64,000 bases of DNA from Pisaster brevispinus. Taxonomy: Eukaryota > Echinodermata > Asteroidea > Forcipulatida > Asteriidae. Shown here in pieces: positions 57,422 through 64,000 of the stretch (within the stretch, counting starts at the first letter, position 1; each line of letters starts with the position of its first letter). Below the pieces are notes generated by a model. That model saw only the letters and a list, made by a program, of their open reading frames with translations, did not search any database and had not been told where the DNA came from. The position numbers and the translations under genes are program-made. The stretch lies in assembly GCA_023634235.1 (NCBI GenBank), contig JAMKCF010000018.1, forward strand, positions 657,195 through 721,194, read 5' to 3'.

Positions 57422-58052
57422 GAAATATTCATTATGTATAGTTTGCTGATTTTGTAATTTGATAAACTTTGACCCTTGACCTTTAGCCTTTTAATTCTGA
57501 TAACAATTATCTTTTTCCAGTTGCAATATAGTTACTTAAAGTCTATTTGTTCTCAGCCAGTATGGTATTCATATCTGAGTATCATTATTGAATCTCAGAA
57601 TAAAGTTGTTGATTTCTGTTGATATTAGGTCTTACTCGATAAAGTTTCCCGAAGTAAAACAATTCTTTCCGAAAACGTCCGAAGTCGAACGCGACCTCGT
57701 ACGTTCGGTTATTTTGTACAGAAAGGCTCACAAACGTTTTGTTGTATTAAATGCATAATTAACATGGTATTTGCCTATGCTCGAATTAAGCCGAAGTTAC
57801 CAGAATTAAGCCCAGTAGACACGACAACATCCGAAGCCAAAGCTAACTTTTTTCACAGACGTCAGCAAAGTCATGTATACATCGTACCTTAACGTCGCTT
57901 TTTTACGAAACAGCTCAATCTAGTATTTGATACGTGAAGCATTCCGAGTTAATCCGAATGTCCACGAAAACACCCGACGCTAACGACACTTTCAAGTTAA
58001 ATAAAAAAAATAAAATGCACAGAGGATGTACATATGTTCCTTATAATGTCAA

Positions 58053-58170
58053 CACACCCCCATGCATATGACGTCACAAGGTCAACTAGCGCCACCAATG
58101 AGGTCAACGAAGACCTACCATTGGCCGAGAGTTGTGTTTGACTTCAGCGATGGCGGACACAGCAAGGGTC
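58053..58170. mobile_element. CRE-carrying MITE, copy 3 (partial)
   Basis: Shares 'CCCCATGCATATGACGTCAC', the 'GGTCAACTAGCGCCACCAAT' core and 'AGCGATGGCGG' with the two better copies. The right end is degraded. Confidence 0.55.
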
Positions 58171-58245
58171 ACGGCAGTTTTTCAAACTGTGAGTTACACG
58201 GACGAGTGCCTCATATTTGTGGAGGGAAAATATGGCGGGCAATAT

Positions 58246-58375
58246 GTTATGAGTAGACTGGTCTCCTTAAGGTTACCAGCCAAAATACCATGTCACGTGT
58301 ACCATCTGTGGCTGGTATTCTGCTTATTTGTGCTTAGCAACAAATTGTTGAGCACTATTCCTGCAGCTATGTATA
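58246..58375. mobile_element. Foldback family F1, copy
   Basis: 'TTACCAGCCAAAATACCATG', 'GTACCATCTGTGGCTGGTAT', 'TTGTGCTTAGCAACAAATTG'. Ends not clear. Confidence 0.65.
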
Positions 58376-58379
58376 AGCC

Positions 58380-59985
58380 ATGGTGTGCGTCTCTACCCCG
58401 CGCGCGTCTCCCAAAATGCGCACTACAAAGTAACACACTGGGGAAGGTTGATGACGTCAGGTAAATTAGACCACTTGCGCTAAGCAATGTTCCATTAGAT
58501 TTGTGTCTTCTTTTTTTTCTTCAAATTATATAAATTAGGAGTTTTCCATTAAATTAATTTAGCGGAGCTATTGGGAACACTATCAACATTTGTTTTAAAT
58601 TAGGCCGATGACTTGGGACAAAAAGGAAGGAGAGTCTGTAGTCTGTATCTCTTGTAGCTGTACGTTTTGTTTTCTTAATTCATTCGTTCACTGAAGCAAA
58701 ACGATTAAATAAGAGAAAGTTGTTTTCCCACGCGCAAGTGTATTATTGATCAAGACTGAGCAGACATGCAAGAGGGCAAGTTCGCCGTATGGGCGATACG
58801 GTTGCGCGAATGCGTGTACTTATTATATATTATAGCACGGGCTGTCTAGCGTGCAAGGGGATAAAATGACCCTAGAAGTCACGGCAGGGGAAACTGGCAC
58901 GGATGGGTTTCTTTCGATTTTGTCGTTGTGCCTTAAGTGAATTAGAAAGTCACTGGACATCGCACGGTGGATCTGGAAGGTAGCCATCTATTCCACATGA
59001 TGCAAACGAAATTAAAAATGCTCACATTTTGAATTCGAGAAACTCTAACTTTAATTGCAAAGTATACCTTTGGTTTTCGGATTCGTTCGATTGTTTTTAT
59101 CCTACATAAAAGTAGATATATACATTAAAACTGGCCTGTACAATTTTCATTTCAAAAGATGAAAGCGTTTTCGAGATATAGCTGAATATCTATCTGGAGC
59201 AATCATGTCCAAGCAGAAACAATAATCCATAATTGGAACACACAATCTGAAATATGGAAATGTTTTTTAATATCTCTCTCTCTCTCTCTAAAATCACACT
59301 CCTTTGAGGTGAATCGTTTCTTAAGATGGTGCACAGCTGTAGTGCTTCTTACCATTTAAGTTTTTATCTTCTTGAATTTCTGGAGTAATTATCAAAAGTT
59401 TACCCTCCATTTAATCACTCCACAATATGTTTTAAAGTCTCTTTTGTCTATAATGTATTTACTTGTATGCTACATTAACAAACACATTAATGTTCTAAAA
59501 ATTAGAAGTGATTTCTCTCCGCTAAACACAACAATCTTCATATCAACCTGTTTCAACTTTTAGGCTAATTATTTTTAATCGGCTTTGTGGAGACCGCGAC
59601 AGAAACTATATTATTATTTACTTCTATCAATTTTACGGTAGCTGTTTAAGGCGTTACGGCGTTTTGTGTCATTTGTTATTCAATCATTTTATTTTATTTC
59701 ATTTTATTTTATTTTATCTTTTTATTTATTTTCATTTTTTGAGGGGTAGTCATTTATTGCCTGTTTTATCATGTTCAGTGTATCTGTGTAAGGCTTATAA
59801 TTACATTGTCCTAATATCACTGTCAATATAGTATTGCTCTTACTCTGTGATGCCACTGTTATGTATTTAAAGCATTTTCGCAATAACTCATTGGTTAGAT
59901 TTACACATGCCTTTTCTAAATGGAAATGACAGCATTTTAGATTGTCTGCTAGTTCACGATCACCAACTCAGCTTTCTAATTCTAA
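58380..59985. other. No gene recognised
   Basis: AT-rich spacer with (CT)n at 59,272-59,291 and (TTTTA)n at 59,690-59,725. A worn MITE M2 end is near 59,385-59,415 ('AATTATCAAAAGTTTACCCT'). Confidence 0.4.
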
Positions 59986-59989
59986 GTCC

Positions 59990-60215
59990 ACTCTACTAAG
60001 CAAACTGTGGCAGGGAACCAGTCACAGATGCTATACGTTACATGGTGTCTTGGCTGGTAGGCTGTTTCTGCTAAGCGGGATCATCCTGTGCTAAGCAATT
60101 TTGGGCCCCCTGCTTAGCACAAACTTGCAGGGAACCAGTCACAAATATTAAACATAACGGTGTTTTGGCTGGTAACCCGTTTGTGCTCAGCATGATTTTC
60201 TGTGCTAAGCAATAT
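59990..60215. mobile_element. Foldback family F1, two copies in tandem
   Basis: Two consecutive segments each read CAGGGAACCAGTCACA, then TTTTGGCTGGTA or CTTGGCTGGTA, then TGCTAAGCAAT. The spacing is about 120 bp. Confidence 0.65.
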
Positions 60216-60409
60216 TAGGCCATGTGCTTTATCTTGGGGAAACCGAAGAAACCAAAGACAAGTACATTTAACCTGTGATACTACATGCTCAACTCATGGT
60301 TTTTACTTAATAAGAAAATTCGACGAAATTAAGTTATCCCGATGGAGCCAAGTCGGACGTGAAATTTCCGACTCCAAGCGCATAGTGTTTTTGCCATGGT
60401 GATATAAAT

Positions 60410-60790
60410 TTCAATAAATTCTCTCGTCCCGATCGAGGTATTTTATAGCCTCGATCGGGATGTGATACTTTTGCCTCACAATAATTGGAGTGTATCGATT
60501 TAAATAAGTTCATTATGATTCGAATATTGTATCCCAATTCGATTTGTTTATATCCTGATCGAGGAATTCTGGTGACCAAATCGGGGATGTGATATTTTTG
60601 CCTTCCTATTAGGGTGTAATACGTGCATACCTTTATCGGGATTTATGTACCAGAGTTTGGCTATTCACAAGTGTATCCCATTTGAGGCCTATATTCCGAT
60701 GGAGGTATTCTGGTGATCGGACCGGGATGTAGTACGCGCGTGCGCCCCAGTTTGAGTGTATCCCGATTCAGGTACACTTTCTCGGGATAT
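60410..60790. repeat. Degenerate tandem repeat of about 120 bp
   Basis: Blocks 'CCGATCGAGGTATTTTATAG', 'CTGATCGAGGAATTCTGGTG', 'CCGATGGAGGTATTCTGGTG', each followed by CGGGATGTGATA-type sequence and GTGTATCCCGATT-type sequence, recur about three times. Confidence 0.65.
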
Positions 60791-60795
60791 ATACT

Positions 60796-60832
60796 TATTT
60801 ATTTATTTATTTATTTATTTTATTTAAAACCA
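60796..60832 (+). repeat. TTTA microsatellite
   Basis: About nine TTTA units. Confidence 0.85.
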
Positions 60833-61734
60833 TATTTAACGAGGGTGACCCATCCAGCACAGCTGATCACATTATATAAAAGTACATCAAAAGTTAAAAT
60901 ACTCCAAGTGACAAGCAGAAGGTGCATAAAAAGGAAAATACATTAGGCCTACTAAAAATGAACAATAGGCCTAACAAAAACTAACTCAAAAACTAAGGCC
61001 TAACTTATGCCGAGATAGTTGTAGGTGTTCGAAAGTAAATGCACACTCAAAGCTACCCCCTATTTAGTTGATGTATGAAACAAACTGAGCATTTGAGAAT
61101 TACGCTGAACTTCTGAGAAAAACAAAAAAACAATCACTCGTATTCAGTGAATTTGTAAACTCTTTCCGCTTCCGTGTATCGTTTGTCAATTACATGCAAA
61201 CTCAACTGCGTTTCTCATCAGCATAATGATAACGTGCGCGCCCTTCTTGCAAATCTTTTTTTTTCTCGCGCCCTTCGCTGGAGTCGGCTCTCGTCTGTGA
61301 TATTTGCTGCCTTCTCAATGCTGAAGTGTGCATCTTTAATTCATCATTTTTAGAAGGGGCTGTGCGGGCTGGGGTGATAAAAAACAACCTGTCGTATGTT
61401 AATAAATAAACATTGTGTGTTAGGGGAGTGGGGAGCGCCGGACGACGCTGGTCAAAAGAAACAAGAAAAGAATTGCTAATCAGCGGGTATTGTTTACTCC
61501 CAAGAAATGACCTATAGCTGGTGCTTGTTCATAATTGCACCCATTGTTCTAGATTTCCAACCAAAGTGGCTGCCTGAGACAAGTAGAGCAATTATATCAC
61601 AATCTTCCACCTTTTTTTTTCTCTGATTGATCGAAGCACACTTTTACCACCCACTGTTAAGACGGTCAGATTGACGGTGGGGCCTCGATGACCTTTGAAG
61701 AACTGTGAGTAACTTCAAAATGCTACAATTAGCA

Positions 61735-61840
61735 AAAACTGAACGGGGACCAGCAAAAAAAAGAGCATACACTGCGTGGTCATTAGGCTGGTTCCCCGTT
61801 GCTTGCTAAGCACATTTATAAATGCTTAGCGGCTCTGCAA
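61735..61840. mobile_element. Foldback family F1 relative
   Basis: A short hairpin 'ACGGGGACCAGC ... GCTGGTTCCCCGT' followed by 'TGCTTGCTAAGCACA' and 'ATGCTTAGCGGCTCTGC'. Weak match. Confidence 0.45.
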
Positions 61841-61844
61841 AAGT

Positions 61845-64000
61845 GACTCCTTACATTCCAAATGGTTTTGTAAAACGAGTAGTCAAAAACAAAAAAACAG
61901 GGGGAGGAATTAATGGGAACAAATCATCAAAACTAGAAATATCTCCCATCAATTTAATTTTTGGGAGGATGAAGGTAATATCCCACTGCATAAACCTTTC
62001 GGAGAATTTTGTTTTTAATTCCTTTTTTTCCTTCTTCTTCTTCTTCGTCTTCTTCGTTCAAATAACGAAAACAGATGATGGCAATATTTCACAAAACACA
62101 CCCCCATAAAAAACAGGATCTTGATCCAACCGATCGTATTCCTCGCCTGTCAGACTTTGATAAGAATTAATTTAACCAAACAGACATCCAATCTGACTCT
62201 ATTAAGTATTTGTCCCTCAACTCTCTTCATAACCGGCGAAACCAATCGCACAATATCATCGAATCAAATCAACTGTAAAGTTAAAATGAAGATTCCTTTC
62301 AGAATCGATTCAAAATATTCTTTTCGGAATCGATTCCGAAATGTGTATGCAAAACAACTAATATAATGGGGAGGGTGGTTAAATTCGGAGTAAAGAATTG
62401 ACCATGCCATAAACGGTACCCTTTACCAAATCAAACAATTTCGGTTTCCGAGTAAGAACAACAATTCCTTTCGGAATCGATTCCAAGCATTTCAGGGTCG
62501 ATTCCATAAATTCTATACAAACCAATTTACAGTTAAATTAAGATGAAGCAGTACCATAAACAGTGGGCACAATGTGTTTTTATTGTATCTTTCTTGATAA
62601 CTGTGCCTATAAATCAGCACCACGGATGACAAGAACTAAACGATGACCCTTCCAAGTTCTAAACATGATGGACCGTGTCCCAGTGTCATGGGTGTAAGGG
62701 GGCTCCTTTGTGGTGGTAGAGGGGTTGATTTGCCCCACATCTTACACAGATAAAACACAAGTACTAATTTCTAACACCTGGTAAAAAGTAGTTTTGCATT
62801 CTCAGTGCATTTTTCCCCCTTGTTGCTTGGCCTAAATTTTCCCCACTGTTTTGCCCGAACATGGAGGGGGCATTTCGCGCCTGCCCCACCCCACCCGCCC
62901 CGGGTTTTACGGCTATGCCAAGTGTGACAATGCCACCGAGCTAAGTTTAAGCTACACGGCAAAGACCGAGGACGGAGTTGGTGGAGGAGCCACGCTTATG
63001 TCCTCGTAGCCTCAATTTCAAATTCATGTATTTACACTTTCCATTCCTTGTTCAAAGCAGGGGTCTTTTCATTTCAAATAATTTCTTGTTAAAATTCAAA
63101 ATGCTTCTTATAGGATCAGGGAGTCCTTACGCTATAAGGCAAGGTCTCCTGATTCGATAATGAGTCTGTTCGTGTCCCTGCTTAATTTTTAATCAAATCT
63201 CCTCAGAGAGATTTCTATTGATGGAGGGAGGGAGGGTCCATGCTGCAAGAAAGTGCACTCCTGTATTCTCCATGGTATTGAGAACAAAGTACTCCCCTCT
63301 CTGTGTACAATAATGTAATTTCATTTACCGTGAGTTATTCACAACGCCATTGTACAACGTAAACCCTAATTGCGGTTCAAGATTAGAAGGCAAGGTTTGT
63401 GCCTCTTTGAAACGTTCTCTCTGGGAGTGTATTTTTACATGCAGACCTTCAGCGGTTTGATTAGACGCAAGGAAAGTAAACCCGTTGGGTCTGATCTGTG
63501 AAGAATAGGCCCGGGCTTGTTTCTGTTTTCCCCCTCTTAATACGCCACGTCGTCAGCCCATCTTAATTTTCAAAGTCGAACAAATTTGTCCCAGCGAGCA
63601 AAGCAGATGTAGAAAAAGAGCTTAACATATATTCTTTTTATGGGTAGATCGTGCCATAAACAGTGAGAACAAGATGACTTTTGTAAAATACAAGACTTTT
63701 TTTAAAGTACGCATTAATGACAACTCTTAATTTTTGTTATTCATATCTGAATTTAAAAAACATAATTTCTTTTTGCGGCCATAATCCTCTGAGCTGTGCA
63801 TCTTTTGCAATTTACCCAACCCAAGACCGTTGCTTTTAGTCCCCCCTCTATAACTACAAACTGAATTTCAGGACAGAAAATTAAAATACAAAATTCAAAG
63901 GAGTCTAATTTGGAAATAGTTGAAAAGGCCACGTGACGGGTTCAGGTACCATTCTTCTCGATGAATATTTACGGTGCAGGGCATCTCTTGGGGGAAAAAA
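61845..64000. other. Terminal spacer; no gene recognised
   Basis: Contains a cluster of GGAATCGATTCC palindromes at 62,295-62,340 and 62,465-62,510, and a (CTT)n run at 62,030. Open frames are short and featureless. Confidence 0.4.

Overview
This window looks like animal nuclear DNA, most likely from a marine invertebrate deuterostome and probably an echinoderm of the sea-star kind. It holds three intron-rich genes with clear metazoan proteins, long AT-rich spacers, and a very high density of short dispersed elements: foldback MITEs, tRNA-derived SINEs, broken LINE tails and minisatellites. The echinoderm guess rests on the repeats (a SINE with an ATT tail, and a foldback family whose ends read like 'CAGCTCTATGAAATTGGGCC') and is an inference. 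There are no bacterial operons, ribosome binding sites or CRISPR arrays.

Layout. Positions 1-22,763 show no gene I can support. They contain a LINE 3' end (367-569), a triplet-repeat block (1,960-2,100), many dispersed elements, a 39-bp minisatellite (9,005-9,847), a 76-bp tandem array (10,495-10,985) and several perfect or near-perfect hairpins. Positions 22,764-39,524 are a compact gene island. MED18 (Mediator subunit 18, minus strand, 5 exons, 28,277 down to 22,764) stands head to head with LIPT1 (mitochondrial lipoyltransferase, plus strand, 9 exons, 28,884-33,387), with 606 bp between the start codons. LIPT1 in turn stands tail to tail with SEPSECS (O-phosphoseryl-tRNA(Sec) selenium transferase, minus strand, 5 exons, 39,524 down to 33,935). 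Positions 39,525-64,000 again show no gene I can support and are full of dispersed elements, including a 445-bp foldback element with TA flanks, a second LINE remnant, two tRNA-like SINE heads, a short telomere-like run and one promoter-like segment near 56,500.

The three genes serve unrelated housekeeping roles: RNA polymerase II transcription, lipoylation of mitochondrial 2-oxoacid dehydrogenases and the glycine cleavage system, and selenocysteine synthesis. Their arrangement still predicts shared regulation: a divergent promoter for MED18/LIPT1, and 3' ends of LIPT1 and SEPSECS that overlap if the visible poly(A) signals are used.

The most notable points are a GC-AG intron near the end of LIPT1, a MED18 splice donor lying exactly inside a dispersed repeat that also carries an expanded 20-bp minisatellite, a 71-residue tail on MED18 made of local repeat sequence, and a 24-bp tandem repeat that runs through the SEPSECS stop codon. 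I reconstructed all exon boundaries by hand from reading frame, GT/AG (or GC/AG) sites and remembered family sequence, so transcript evidence would be needed to fix UTRs.
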